A DNA stretch of 64,000 nt, taken from assembly GCA_942493145.1 (NCBI GenBank), contig OW818679.1, positions 2,418,001-2,482,000 on the forward strand, given 5' to 3'. The stretch's first letter is position 1. Every line of letters begins with the position of its first letter. This DNA comes from ENR-C20 sp942493145. GTDB lineage: Bacteria; Bacillota; Clostridia; Acetivibrionales; DTU013. Below the pieces are notes generated by a model that made no database searches, was not told the DNA's origin, and saw only the letters and a list, made by a program, of their open reading frames with translations. Both the position numbers and the translations under genes were made by a program. Below are positions 26,443 to 36,110 of the stretch, piece after piece.

Positions 26443-27715
26443 ATGTCCAAATATATACTCGCCCTAAACTGTGGGAGTTCATCCCTGAAATTCAATGTTT
26501 TCAGCCTTGAAGCAGAAAATCGACTGAGCCCTTATACAGGGTCTTGTTGAGGAAATAGGCAATCTTGACAGAAGTCTACTTAAATATGCTGTATTGGGTG
26601 AAAAAAACGAAAAGCAACAGCCAATTAATAACCACAGTGATGCACTGACAATTATATTCAGGGGGAGTTTGAAAAGTTTGGAGTAAGTGCTTTAAATATA
26701 GGTGCAGTAGGCCACAGGGTGGTACATGGCGGAGATAAATATAGTAAAAGCGTCCTTGTAGACGACAATGTTATCAATGCCATACGCGAGCTGATTCCGA
26801 TAGCGCCGCTTCACAATCCTCCGAATCTCACAGGTATTGAAGAAGCTATGCGGCTTTTACCGGGCGTGCCCCAGATTGCTGTTTTTGATACCGCTTTTCA
26901 TGCCTCCATGCCGGATTATGTCTATAAATATGCTGTTCCGGAAGAGTGGTATTCGGTTTATGGCGTAAGACGATATGGCTTCCACGGGACCTCCCATTTG
27001 TATGTATCTAAAAGAGCAGCTAAATTCATGGGCGTTCCCTATGAAAAATTCAATGGTATAACTGTACATCTTGGGAACGGCTGCAGTATAACAAAGATAA
27101 AAAACGGCAGGTCCGTGGATACAAGCATGGGCTTCACCCCGCTTGAAGGACTTGTTATGGGTACCCGCTCCGGGGGATATTGATCCGGCTCTTATATCAC
27201 ATGTGGCAAATTCCCTTGTAAAGGAAAAGGGCATGTCTGAACTTGATGCATATAAGCATGTACTTAAAGCACTGAACAAGGATAGCGGCCTTATAGCTCT
27301 TGCCGGTACCAGCATAATGCAGGATTTGCGTCAGAGGGCTTTGGATGGCGACACTGTTGCAGAAACTGCAATATCCATATACGCTTACAGGGTGGCGGAA
27401 TATTTGGGTTCTTACTGGGCTACACTGCCCGGAGTCCATGCAATAGTATTTACAGCAGGAATCGGTGAGAATGAAGGCTATGTCAGAAAGAAAATACTAT
27501 CTTTCCTTGAGAACCTTAATATAGTAATTGATGATGAAAACAATAAAATCAGGAAACAGGAAATAGTAATAGCAACAGGCAAAGTAAACAACTCACTCCC
27601 TGTAAAGGTTATGGTAATACCAACGGATGAGGAGATCGTTATAGGGTATGATACGCTCTACCTGGGCTGCCTGAACCAGGATGTTCCTGAGAAGTACCCC
27701 TTTGAAATGGACTAA
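26443..27715 (+). CDS. ackA: Acetate kinase (at least three frameshifts)
   Basis: About 420 residues when joined, a little longer than the usual 400. Start ATG 26443 has AAGGAGG 7 bp upstream. Phosphate-1 loop LALNCGSSSLKFNVF, then GHRVVHGGDKYS, FDTAFHASMPDYVYKYAVPE, RRYGFHGTSHLYVSKRA, VHLGNGCSITKIKNGRSVDT, MGTRSGDIDPALI and the C-terminal FTAGIGENEGYVRKK identify it. Breaks lie near 26530 (after ENRLS), 26660 (TTCAGGGGGAG) and 27173 (one extra G in CTCCGGGGG). The enzyme makes ATP from acetyl phosphate, or propionyl phosphate in relatives. All breaks sit in or beside homopolymers, so a working gene in the living strain is possible. Confidence 0.82.
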
Positions 27716-27720
27716 TAACG

Positions 27721-27757
27721 AAGGCCTTCAGGTTTGGTTTCCTGAAGGCCTTTAATC
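27721..27757 (+). terminator. Terminator after ackA
   Basis: A perfect 12-bp stem AAGGCCTTCAGG / CCTGAAGGCCTT with an 8-base loop six bases after the stop, followed by TTAAT. It also lies close to the 3' end of the convergent SLH gene. Confidence 0.85.
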
Positions 27758-27774
27758 TGCGCCAGGTATTAATA

Positions 27775-29268
27775 TCACTTCAGTATGTCATAGGTTCTTA
27801 CCGACATGAGGATGGCCGCTTCCCTTGTAGCCTTTCCGTAGGTTGTCGCCTGTAAGGCTGTGGGATTGGCTTTCGGCATGAACCTACCCTCTGCATCTCC
27901 TTTTATAATACTCATCTTATACATATATTTCGTAGCGTCTACCGCCCAGCCTGAAATATCCAGTTGGTCCTTGAAATCCTTAACACCCGTTATGCTGTAT
28001 TCACCATCCGGCGCGATGGCCTTGATGGTACGGTATAGCATGGCGGCGCATTCTTCACGGTTTATGAGCTTGCTCGGGGTAAATGTCGTATCCGAGGTTC
28101 CCTTCGTCGTACCAATATTCAGAGCCTTCAGGACCTGTGGATTGTCGCAGTCGGTGAACGGATTCGGACTGGTTGGTGTGCTCAAGGTTGCCGCTGTCTT
28201 GTCATACAGGAGCACTGCCAGCTCGGCGAATTCCTCCCTGGTTATGGGCTTGGTCATATCCGCACCTTGCAATATGTCGGGAATCAGCCCAATATCTTCA
28301 GCCTTTGTCAGCTCGGCAGTGGCCCAGGTGGAAGCACCGCTCCATGCCGGCATTTTTTGAGAATATACGTTGGAGAATGGGCTGTAAATGATATCGGAGC
28401 GTTCCACTTGCGGGTATTTGTCCAGGTTGTTCAAAACATACCGGATCTTTATTTCATAAGCCTCTGCGTCGTAACTTGCCTTATTCTTGTCGAAGTAATC
28501 GTCAACACCGATCAGGATATATTCATTTGTGAAGAAGGAGCCATTATTGATTATTTTGAAATCCGTTTCACCGGCTTTCCTCATCCACACTTCCGTCCTC
28601 ATACCACCACCTGTCATGGCATTCAGGTCCTGACACTCTCCCGGCAGTCTTCCTGTCAACACCTTGAGGAATGGCATTCCGCCGGAATTTTTTATTACAG
28701 TAGCTGAAGTCAGCGTCGGTGCGTGGTTGATCAAAGCATCCGGATCTTCCACTGCATCTTTTGAATAGACATATGTATCCGACCAGTCTGAATAGATATA
28801 GGTTTTGTTATCCAGGGATGTGACAAAACGAACCCTGAAGGACAGGGCTACAGGAGGCATGTTCCAGCCGGAGTCAATGACTGACTTCAGCGCCGCTGTA
28901 TCGTCCGGGAACATGGTGCTCAGCTTTTCCCTGCCGCCGGTTATGTACCATTCGCCTTTTTTATACGAGAAACCGAGTGTATTTTTCAAAGTGTATTTCG
29001 CCGTGTCCCATGCGCTGGTATAATGCCAGTCCCCGTTCCCGGGCTTGTAATCCAATTGAGCCTTTACAACAAGGTTAGTGGCTGAATTATCGAGAATTGT
29101 CCTCAAATCATCCGGTGCACTGAAGGTGTAATAAAAAGAGTCAATCATATAGTGTGAGACTCCGAAATGCTCAGGTGCACTGATGGTGGGTTCAGCGGAC
29201 ACCATTACCGGCACCAGGGATAACATCATAACCAAACTTAAGATAAGACATAAAAATTTTCTTTTCAT
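27775..29268 (-). CDS. Secreted S-layer-homology (SLH) domain protein
   Basis: 497 residues, intact. Signal peptide MKRKFLCLILSLVMMLSLVP with cleavage after VSA (about residue 25). The N-terminal 300 residues form a beta-rich region of no family I recognise (SHYMIDSFYYTFSAPDDLRT, TRFVTSLDNKTYIYSDWSDTY-like). The C-terminal 190 residues hold three SLH motifs, seen in AELTKAEDIGLIPDI / ITREEFAELAV, NPFTDCDNPQVLKALNIGTT / NREECAAMLYRTI, and ISGWAVDATKYMYKMSIIKG. SLH domains bind pyruvylated secondary cell wall polymer, so the protein is anchored on the outer wall. Confidence 0.85.
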   Translation of the reverse strand: MKRKFLCLILSLVMMLSLVPVMVSAEPTISAPEHFGVSHYMIDSFYYTFSAPDDLRTILDNSATNLVVKAQLDYKPGNGDWHYTSAWDTAKYTLKNTLGFSYKKGEWYITGGREKLSTMFPDDTAALKSVIDSGWNMPPVALSFRVRFVTSLDNKTYIYSDWSDTYVYSKDAVEDPDALINHAPTLTSATVIKNSGGMPFLKVLTGRLPGECQDLNAMTGGGMRTEVWMRKAGETDFKIINNGSFFTNEYILIGVDDYFDKNKASYDAEAYEIKIRYVLNNLDKYPQVERSDIIYSPFSNVYSQKMPAWSGASTWATAELTKAEDIGLIPDILQGADMTKPITREEFAELAVLLYDKTAATLSTPTSPNPFTDCDNPQVLKALNIGTTKGTSDTTFTPSKLINREECAAMLYRTIKAIAPDGEYSITGVKDFKDQLDISGWAVDATKYMYKMSIIKGDAEGRFMPKANPTALQATTYGKATREAAILMSVRTYDILK

Positions 29269-29414
29269 TTTTTGGCCTCCTGAATTAATATTTTAAAATG
29301 AAACATTATGAAACCGATTCTGAATACTTGCATTTACACATGTACTTTGTCAATGCTATAATGAATTCATCTGGAAAATACATAATATGTTATATTCTGT
29401 GAAATTATAATTGA

Positions 29415-29679
29415 CTACCCCGAAAGTATACCTTCGATACTCATACCGCAGAACCGGCACTTACCGTCCGGGGGAATGAGTTGTTGCTTCCGGCAGCCTG
29501 GATGTGAACATTCGACATACAATGATGCGCGACAATATCTACAGTTGTTTTGGATGAATGAGCTCTTCCCGCATGCTGGACAGACAACCTGGAGTTCTGG
29601 AACCGCAACTGCTGCAAACAACGGCAGTCAAATTGGCTGGTTGTCCACACACCGGACACTTACTGGAAAGCTTGTTCAA
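29415..29679 (-). CDS. Small multi-zinc-ribbon protein (one frameshift)
   Basis: About 88 residues across two frames. Cysteine pairs in order: CPVCGQ, CSSCGS, CPACGK, CRYCRA, CSHPGC, CRFCGM, enough for three zinc ribbons. A single missing base in the GGTTCCAG stretch near 29598 separates the halves. A TTG start at 29679 is proposed since GGAGGTGA lies 8 bp upstream and no ATG is suitable. It diverges from the large regulator at 29785. Function unknown; double zinc-ribbon proteins often bind nucleic acid or partner proteins. Confidence 0.55.
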
Positions 29680-29784
29680 TTATTGTCACCTCCCTGTGCG
29701 CATCCTTTATGTAATATGCTAATGATATAACCCGTAGCGTTAAATGAGCGTTAAATACCTTAATCTTTTTCAAGGGGTATAAAG

Positions 29785-32700
29785 ATGAATAACTTGATAA
29801 ATAATGTCCCATTGTTAAAAGCCAAGCTTATTGTGCCCGAAATACCAACCCGTGCGTTATTCACAAGCAGGATAAGGAATATGCATATTACCGATTACCG
29901 TATTGTAACGGTTACAGCTCCTGCGGGATTCGGCAAAACGACAGCAGTGCTGCTCTCACTGAAAAAGGAACGCAAAAATATGCATTGGTACAGGCTGGAG
30001 AAGGAAGACTCCTTTTTACCGGTCTTTTATATCCATCTTATAGAAACGCTGCTCGGCACCGCTGAAAACGGGTATTCCGATGCATTCCGGAGTCTTTCGA
30101 GTATTGATAATATCGCTGAAGAATATCCCTTCTCAATGCGGTAATTGCCCAGGAAACATGGGCCCGATATTCAGATGAAAAAACGCCTTTTTATCTTATA
30201 TTTGATGATTTCCAGCATGTTGCAGGCAATTCTGCGATTATTGAGACAATGGATTACCTTATGGTCAACCTGCCTCAAAACTCTCATTTTATTATCATGT
30301 CCAGAATCGATGCCGGAATTGGATCCAGAAAACCAGCACTGCAAGGTGAATACCTCCATATAGGTGAACAGGCGCTGCGTTTTTCGGAGGAAGAAGTGTA
30401 TAAACTTCTGGTTGAAAACTATAAGGTCAGGATGGATTCCTCAGAGATCCATTCGATATATGAATATGCCGAAGGCTGGATAGCCGGAGTAAATATGCTG
30501 GCACATGCGGCTGCCGGCAGGTATGTAGATCTTGATGACATGCCGGTCGGTGAAAATATCCATCATATATTTGATTATTTGCTAGGCGAGGCTCTTAAGG
30601 GTCTGAACACAACCTTGAAGAAAAATCTGACGCAGATATCACTGTTATCCGACTTTACCTGCGAAGCATTACACGAAGTCTTCAATATTGAGAATGCAGC
30701 CGGTTTAATAGATCATTTGGAGAATAATAACATATTCACACACAAGGTAAAGGCTGAAGTTCCCACTTATCGGTACCACCCTCTATTCAGAAGTGCTCTT
30801 CAGACAATCCTCACAGACCTTTTTACCAAAGATGAAATCGAAAATATGCGGCTTCGTGCTGCACAATATTTTCAGAAAACCGGTGATTTCGCTTCGGCTT
30901 CAGCTTTCCTGCTGAATGCCGGCCATATTTGTGATGCTGTCAATCTAGCCGTAACAGAAGGTATAAAGTATGTTGATGCGGGCAATGTAGAATCAAGGTG
31001 CGTCAATAATCCGCAATTTTACAGTGGAAACGATCCACGCCACCCCCGGCCTGTTGTTTTTATATGGTGCATCACTGATGAACGCTGATATGGATCAAAG
31101 CTTCTCGGTCTTGCACAATGCACTGCTTCTGGCCATAAATGCCGGGGATTACTCACTTATGATCAAAACCTCCGGCCTTATGTTTAATATTTGTTCGCAG
31201 CGCAGCGACAACAAAGAAATCGAGAGCATATTTGCACAAATGCCAAAATTCAGACCGCTCATACAAAGTAGTTATATCCGCAAAACACTCCTCCTCAGTC
31301 TTTTTATAAAATCAGCCTGGTTGGACAAACTGTCCCTTGGAAAAATCTTATTGAAAATAATCGACCACATGGGCTTGAACGAACCAGTCTGGGACTATAG
31401 CTACAAGCTGGCAAAAGGGATGATCTTTTACCGTTCCGGAGACCTTGACACTGCCGGGATCGTAATGAACCAGATTCTTACCCATCCCACAGGCATGGTC
31501 AATGACCGCTGGCGTGCGATTGGCCTTGCGTTATGTCAGAGTATCTCTTCCCATATGGGAGACATGAAAACCACACAGCGTCTTACCGATGAAATAGCCG
31601 TCATTGCAGAAAAATATTCCTCTGACTACGCCCTTGCACATGCAATCCGTTATACAGCCTGCACAAACTATCTCAATTTCGATTTTAAAGGTGCCGTGTC
31701 AGGAATGGAAGAATCCGCAAACGTCTTTGCCCGGCTTCAAAATCATTCAATGATAAGCGTTTCACGAATTACCGGCTGGTTATGGGAATCAGAATTCAAT
31801 TCTTCCGATGACCTCTTGCAGAAGGCTTCCGCCGAGTTGAAAATTGCAGAAGAGATCAGTGACAGCCTCGGATATCGTGAGCTTTGCATCGTTTCCATCG
31901 GGATGATATGCAAAGCGAGAGAAGATTATGATCGTGCTGAAGCACTTGCTTCTCAAAGCATACAAGCTATCAAAAAACAAAAAAGCGCTGCAAAGTGCTT
32001 GTGGTACCGTGATGCAACTGGCAGACCTTTATTACCTTAAAGGTAATGATGCTTTGGAGGAAAAGTTTCTCCGGCTATGGGCAGAAACCTCCTCCAAAAG
32101 TGGATACGTCTATTTCCGTGAAATGAATTTTGTAACACTTGCAAGAGTTACAGCCCGTTGTATGGAAAAAAACATCAGCTGCCGTTATATATTAATCATG
32201 ATAAACAGATATTTCGGCACAGAAGGGCTCAAAAGCCTTAGCGCAAACCCCTCTTCTGTGAGCAGCGATCCCAGGGCCTTCGTTCTGGGATGTTCACATC
32301 CTGTTAGAAAATCAAAATTCATTGATGTAAAACTGTTCGGGAACTTCAGGATGATTGTTGATGACGTTGAAATAGGCGATAAGGAATGGAAAACACGCAA
32401 AATCTGTGGAATCCTCAAATTCCTGCTGTCAAATCCAGGCAAGCCTGTATCAAGGGAGGTTTTGTCCTCGGTTTTCTGGCCGGATTCAGATACGAAATCT
32501 GCTTTCACCTCACTGCGCGTAGCTTTATTTGAACTAAAAAAAATATTGTCCCGGTGTGGAATGCCTTTTGACAGCGGGGATGCTTTGTTTTTTGAAGGTA
32601 AAAACGGATTCATTGTCAATAGCAGGCATATGATACACACTGATACAGAACGGTTCACCGAGCTTTTCAGGGAATATAAGAAAAGCCATCAAACCATATC

Positions 32701-33075
32701 CACTGAGCGACAGCTGTTTGAGGAAATGATCGGGCTGTATGCCGGAGATTTTCTTGCCGAAGATACATATGATGAGTGGGTTGCTTCCTCACGGGAGCAC
32801 TTTAAATCAATCTTCATCGAAGTCTCTCACAGGCTGGCATGTATTTATCTGGAGTCCGGTGAAAGTGAAAAGGCTGAAGAGCTTCTGCTGCGTCAGATGA
32901 AAGCCGACCCATTCGACGAGCAGGCCTGCAGCACGCTTATATATCTATATATCAGGTCCGGAAGGGATAACCAGGCCGACTCATTGAAAAGGCAATTTAC
33001 AGACGTTTTGAAGCTGAAATGGGAATCAAGCCGGATTTGAAATACACCGGACAGCTTCATGCCACGGCAAAGTGA
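29785..33075 (+). CDS. MalT/SARP-like signal-transducing ATPase regulator with C-terminal winged helix and BTAD domain (several frameshifts)
   Basis: About 1,095 residues after joining. N-terminal STAND ATPase: KAKLIVPEIPTRALFTSRIR, P-loop APAGFGKTT (45-53), Walker-B-like YLIFDDFQHV, winged part PTYRYHPLFRSAL. Middle: TPR-like helical repeats from about 400 to 750. C-terminus: OmpR-type winged helix KLFGNFRMIVDDVEI ... PVSREVLSSVFWPDSDTKSA and a bacterial transcriptional activation domain ending near SGRDNQADSLKRQF. Frame changes lie near 30130, 31030, 32000 and 33005; the last, if corrected, gives EAEMGIKPDLKYTGQLHATA and TGA at 33073-33075. Such proteins activate neighbouring operons when a small ligand binds the helical repeats. 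No target is evident here. Confidence 0.8.
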
Positions 33076-33094
33076 GCTTCATGCCACGGCAAAG
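33053..33094. repeat. 22-bp exact tandem duplication at two convergent gene ends
   Basis: The unit, starting AGCTTCATGCCACGGCAAAG, occurs at 33053 and again at 33075 (20 bases of the second copy match). The regulator stop falls in the first copy-second copy junction and the SRAP stop falls in the second copy. Confidence 0.9.
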
Positions 33095-33693
33095 CCCATC
33101 TCCCCTGCACCATATGGCACCAGCAGGCCCTGAAGCTCTGACAAATCCTTATTGGTATCATCCAGCCATGTATCAATTACTTTATCCTGCAGGATAGCCG
33201 GCATACGGTCGTGTATAAATGATATGTCAGGGTTGGCCTCCGTAGTTGCTATGGTTATTGCAACATAAGAATCACCGCTTTTATCTGTGAACATGTTATA
33301 AAGTCCGGCCATAAAGAACAGACGCTTTTCTTTCACCCTTATCATATATTTGGTTTTTTTCTTATCTTCGTGCGTCAGCCATTCAAAGTATCCATTAGCC
33401 GGCTCCAGACAGCGCTTTGCCGCAAATGAGTTCCTGAACATGGGCTTCTCTGCTATCGTTTCCGCCCTTGCATTTATGATCACATTGCTGTTGCGGAAGC
33501 TGGGAAAACCCCATTTTGCCGAACTCAGAATGCTTCTGCCATTATGTGAATAAACCACCGGTATGGTATTGGCAGGAAAGATTTCTCCCTTTGCAACAGT
33601 GGGCCCTTCGTGCTTTTCTGAAATCTCAGTGATAATTTTTTTAATTTCTTCGTAATATTCCTCGTCCTCAACGACTATATACCTTCCACACAT
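33079..33693 (-). CDS. yedK: SOS response-associated peptidase / abasic-site crosslinking protein (SRAP, YedK)
   Basis: 204 residues, intact. Met-Cys2 start MCGRYIVVEDEEYYEE: Cys2 forms the thiazolidine link to abasic sites in single-stranded DNA. Other family residues: NARAETIAEKPMFRNSF, RCLEPANGYFEW with the catalytic Glu, and IHDRMPAIL with His. It lies 13 bp after dinB on the same strand and so shares its LexA control. Role: shields abasic DNA during replication. Confidence 0.93.
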   Translation of the reverse strand: MCGRYIVVEDEEYYEEIKKIITEISEKHEGPTVAKGEIFPANTIPVVYSHNGRSILSSAKWGFPSFRNSNVIINARAETIAEKPMFRNSFAAKRCLEPANGYFEWLTHEDKKKTKYMIRVKEKRLFFMAGLYNMFTDKSGDSYVAITIATTEANPDISFIHDRMPAILQDKVIDTWLDDTNKDLSELQGLLVPYGAGEMGFAVA

Positions 33694-33706
33694 TCTTTTA
33701 CTCCTC

Positions 33707-34951
33707 CTATCTGAAATATGATACCGGGAATATTATATTCTCTTCAATCGGGTTGCTGTTCAGCTTGCTGTCGGTTAAAAGCACCGCTCTTTGGACGGAA
33801 TAATGTCCGAACCGTTTCCTTATATTGTCAATATTATACTCTAGCTTCTCCTGTTTAAGCCTTTTGCTTTCATCATCAAACAACGAAAGCTGTGTAAACG
33901 TATCGGCTGTAACAAGGTCTGTAGCCCTTACGCCAATGCTTCGTATAGGTTTTTCCCACTTCCAGTTCCGAATGAATATATCATATGCTTTTTGTGCAAT
34001 TTCACCGGATATGAAGCTGTTATTATTGAGTTTTGCCTGTCTCTCAATGCTCAGAAGCCCGTTGTCCCTGATGTGGACCTGAATGGTCCTGCTTCTGAAG
34101 TTATGCCTTCTCAGCCTTTCAGCCACAGATTCCGACAATACATAGAACATGATTTTTACGTCCTCATTTGTCTCCAGATCCCTGGGCGTTGTCATACTAT
34201 TGCCGATACCCTTAATTATCCCCGTATAATCCAGTTTCGTAACAGGTGAAGTATCATAACCGTTGGCGAACATCCAGAGGTATTCGCCCCATTTACCCAG
34301 CATTTTTTTGAGAAAAGGCAATGAGCAGTTGGCCAGATCGCCTATAGTCAGTATTCCGATGTTGGTGAGCTTTTTAAAGGTTGACCTGCCGACATATAAT
34401 AATTCACTTACAGCTAGCGGCCAAACGACGCTCTTGAAATTATCCCGTGATATAATTGTCGTTGCATCAGGTTTTTTTATATCAGACCCCAACTTGGCAA
34501 ATATCTTGTTGTAAGATACTCCTACGCTGACGGTAATGCCCAGTTCCTCTTTTATCCTCTTCCTTATTTCGTCTGCTATTTTCTCTCCCGTGCCAAACAG
34601 CTTTGTCGATTCAGTCACATCCAGCCACGCTTCATCAATGCCAAAGCTTTCTATTACGTCTGTGTAATTCTTGTATATTTCCCTTACCTCTCTGCTGAAG
34701 CGGAGGTAAAGGCCATAATTAGGGGGTACGACTACCAGGTCGGGGCATTTTTGCTTTGCCTGCCAGATTGCCTCTCCTGTTTTTAAACCATAACCCTTTT
34801 TAGCTATGCCATTTGCAGTAAGAATGATCCCATGCCTTTTCTCAACAGAACCACCTACCGCGACGGGCTTATCCCTGATAGCAGGGTTATACAGGCATTC
34901 TACGGAGGCGTAAAATGAATTCAAATCCGAGTGAAGAATAACCCTTTCCAT
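33707..34951 (-). CDS. dinB: DNA polymerase IV (Y family)
   Basis: 414 residues, intact. Catalytic acids: HSDLNSFYASVE (Asp9) and SFGIDEAWLDV (Asp106, Glu107). Palm YNKIFAKLGSDIKKPDATT, helix-hairpin-helix thumb VGRSTFKKLTNIGILTIGDL, little finger to about 345, and a C-terminal beta-clamp motif QLSLFDD near 365. It performs error-prone bypass synthesis. Preceded by a LexA box 21 bp upstream of the ATG. Confidence 0.93.
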   Translation of the reverse strand: MERVILHSDLNSFYASVECLYNPAIRDKPVAVGGSVEKRHGIILTANGIAKKGYGLKTGEAIWQAKQKCPDLVVVPPNYGLYLRFSREVREIYKNYTDVIESFGIDEAWLDVTESTKLFGTGEKIADEIRKRIKEELGITVSVGVSYNKIFAKLGSDIKKPDATTIISRDNFKSVVWPLAVSELLYVGRSTFKKLTNIGILTIGDLANCSLPFLKKMLGKWGEYLWMFANGYDTSPVTKLDYTGIIKGIGNSMTTPRDLETNEDVKIMFYVLSESVAERLRRHNFRSRTIQVHIRDNGLLSIERQAKLNNNSFISGEIAQKAYDIFIRNWKWEKPIRSIGVRATDLVTADTFTQLSLFDDESKRLKQEKLEYNIDNIRKRFGHYSVQRAVLLTDSKLNSNPIEENIIFPVSYFR

Positions 34952-34971
34952 TTAATCATCCTTTACATAAC

Positions 34972-34985
34972 CGAACATTTGTTCT
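34972..34985 (-). promoter_or_regulatory. LexA (DinR-type) operator
   Basis: CGAACATTTGTTCT matches the Gram-positive SOS box CGAACN4GTTYG at all but the last base. Its position just before dinB indicates SOS induction of dinB-yedK. Confidence 0.88.
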
Positions 34986-35067
34986 TTTAGTTGATTTTAT
35001 TATAAATCGGAACGCCAGGTTTGTAAAGGGCAGGATTTGCCATGATGTATGATTTGTCAGGATCATT

Positions 35068-35757
35068 TTATTTCGTCAGGTTGAATTTGGTTGCAAAATT
35101 CTTCAGCATTACGCCCAAAGTACCCATGTCAATTGTCTCCAAAGGATCATGGTCGCTGCTGATAATACCCTCGGTTTTCAACCATGAGACTGCATCAATC
35201 TTCCACTGCGGGGCTGTTTCCATATCCATTCCCTCCTTTTCATCCTTTAATGCCTGTACTCTCTGTTTGAATAACGTCCATTCGGCTGGGTAATTGACAA
35301 ACCATAACGGGCAAAGCTTTCGAGTAATATCGTAGTGCCTTATCAGATCCTCCGTTGGTGTAAGCTTATACCTCATACATAGAAGGGTGCACAATTCCAC
35401 CAGCGACATATATGTAACATCGTTGAATTTCCCCGTGCTGTCGGGATGGCATACCTCTATTGAAAGGCTGTAAACATTTGCGGAATTGGTAGTATAGGCT
35501 ATTTCCATATCCGGCACACATTGTATAACTTCTCCGTCCAACCCTATGACATAATGCGAGCTGGCGTAGGTAAAGATCGTACCCTTATCTGTAGTACGGG
35601 CTTTGACTGATTTAAGCGATTCGAAATAATCTCTTATATTTTGTGCAGTTGCTCCCGGATCTGCGGTATAATGCACAGCTGTTTTCTCGTGGCGTGTCAG
35701 TACCGTCCCCGGTCTGCTGTATTTGTTCGGAGTCAACAGGTCCTGCTTTATCGTCAT
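35068..35757 (-). CDS. N-acetylmuramoyl-L-alanine amidase (Amidase_2)
   Basis: 229 residues, intact, no signal peptide. Zinc ligands of the T7-lysozyme type: His29 in AVHYTAD, His141 in IRHYDITRKLCP, Cys149 in the same motif; Glu101 in LSIEVCHP. A C-terminal 60-residue piece (APQWKIDAVSWLKTEGIIS) resembles the small helical region of phage endolysins. RBS GAAAGGAG. It cleaves the bond between MurNAc and L-alanine. The lack of a signal and this tail suggest a phage-derived endolysin, but no holin or other phage genes are adjacent. Confidence 0.87.
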   Translation of the reverse strand: MTIKQDLLTPNKYSRPGTVLTRHEKTAVHYTADPGATAQNIRDYFESLKSVKARTTDKGTIFTYASSHYVIGLDGEVIQCVPDMEIAYTTNSANVYSLSIEVCHPDSTGKFNDVTYMSLVELCTLLCMRYKLTPTEDLIRHYDITRKLCPLWFVNYPAEWTLFKQRVQALKDEKEGMDMETAPQWKIDAVSWLKTEGIISSDHDPLETIDMGTLGVMLKNFATKFNLTK

Positions 35758-35817
35758 AATGAAACTCCTTTCTTTAAACTCTTTAAGATTTAGAGTATGC
35801 TGGGTATAATTTCTATA

Positions 35818-36023
35818 GTGCTTATGAATGATGAACTCTCCGGGATTATAGTCAGGGCTATGGATGTGGCACTGGTACTGAGTCTGGTTTTGCCAGTATG
35901 TGGCAGACTGTTTTTGCGCAGATGCTGGGAGTGGCAGTCATAGTGCTTCTCAACTCTCTGAGCATTATGAAGAAAAAGGTTCTTAAAAGCTTCTGTGCAC
36001 TTGTGGCTTATTGTGATACTTAA
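35818..36023 (+). other. Possible C-terminal gene remnant in the 35758-36110 spacer
   Basis: A short frame reads ELSGIIVRAMDVAL, then, one frame over, SGFASMWQTVFAQMLGVAVI and VLLNSLSIMKKKVL before stopping. The hydrophobic segment ending NSL-x-I-M-K-K looks like the last TM helix of a transport ATPase, but I cannot name it. It has no start codon with an RBS. Apart from this and the upstream signals of the amidase and MATE genes I see nothing in the spacer. Confidence 0.25.
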
Positions 36024-36110
36024 CTTTATATTTAATCAATACCAATCAACCAAAACCCTCGGATTTTGTTTTTAGCTGTTCGGTTTAAAATTTAACGAAA
36101 AGGTTGAACA

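Noticed and set aside
35068..36110. Prophage fragment around the amidase
   Set aside because: Only one endolysin-like gene is present; no holin, integrase, capsid, tail or att-like repeats are visible.
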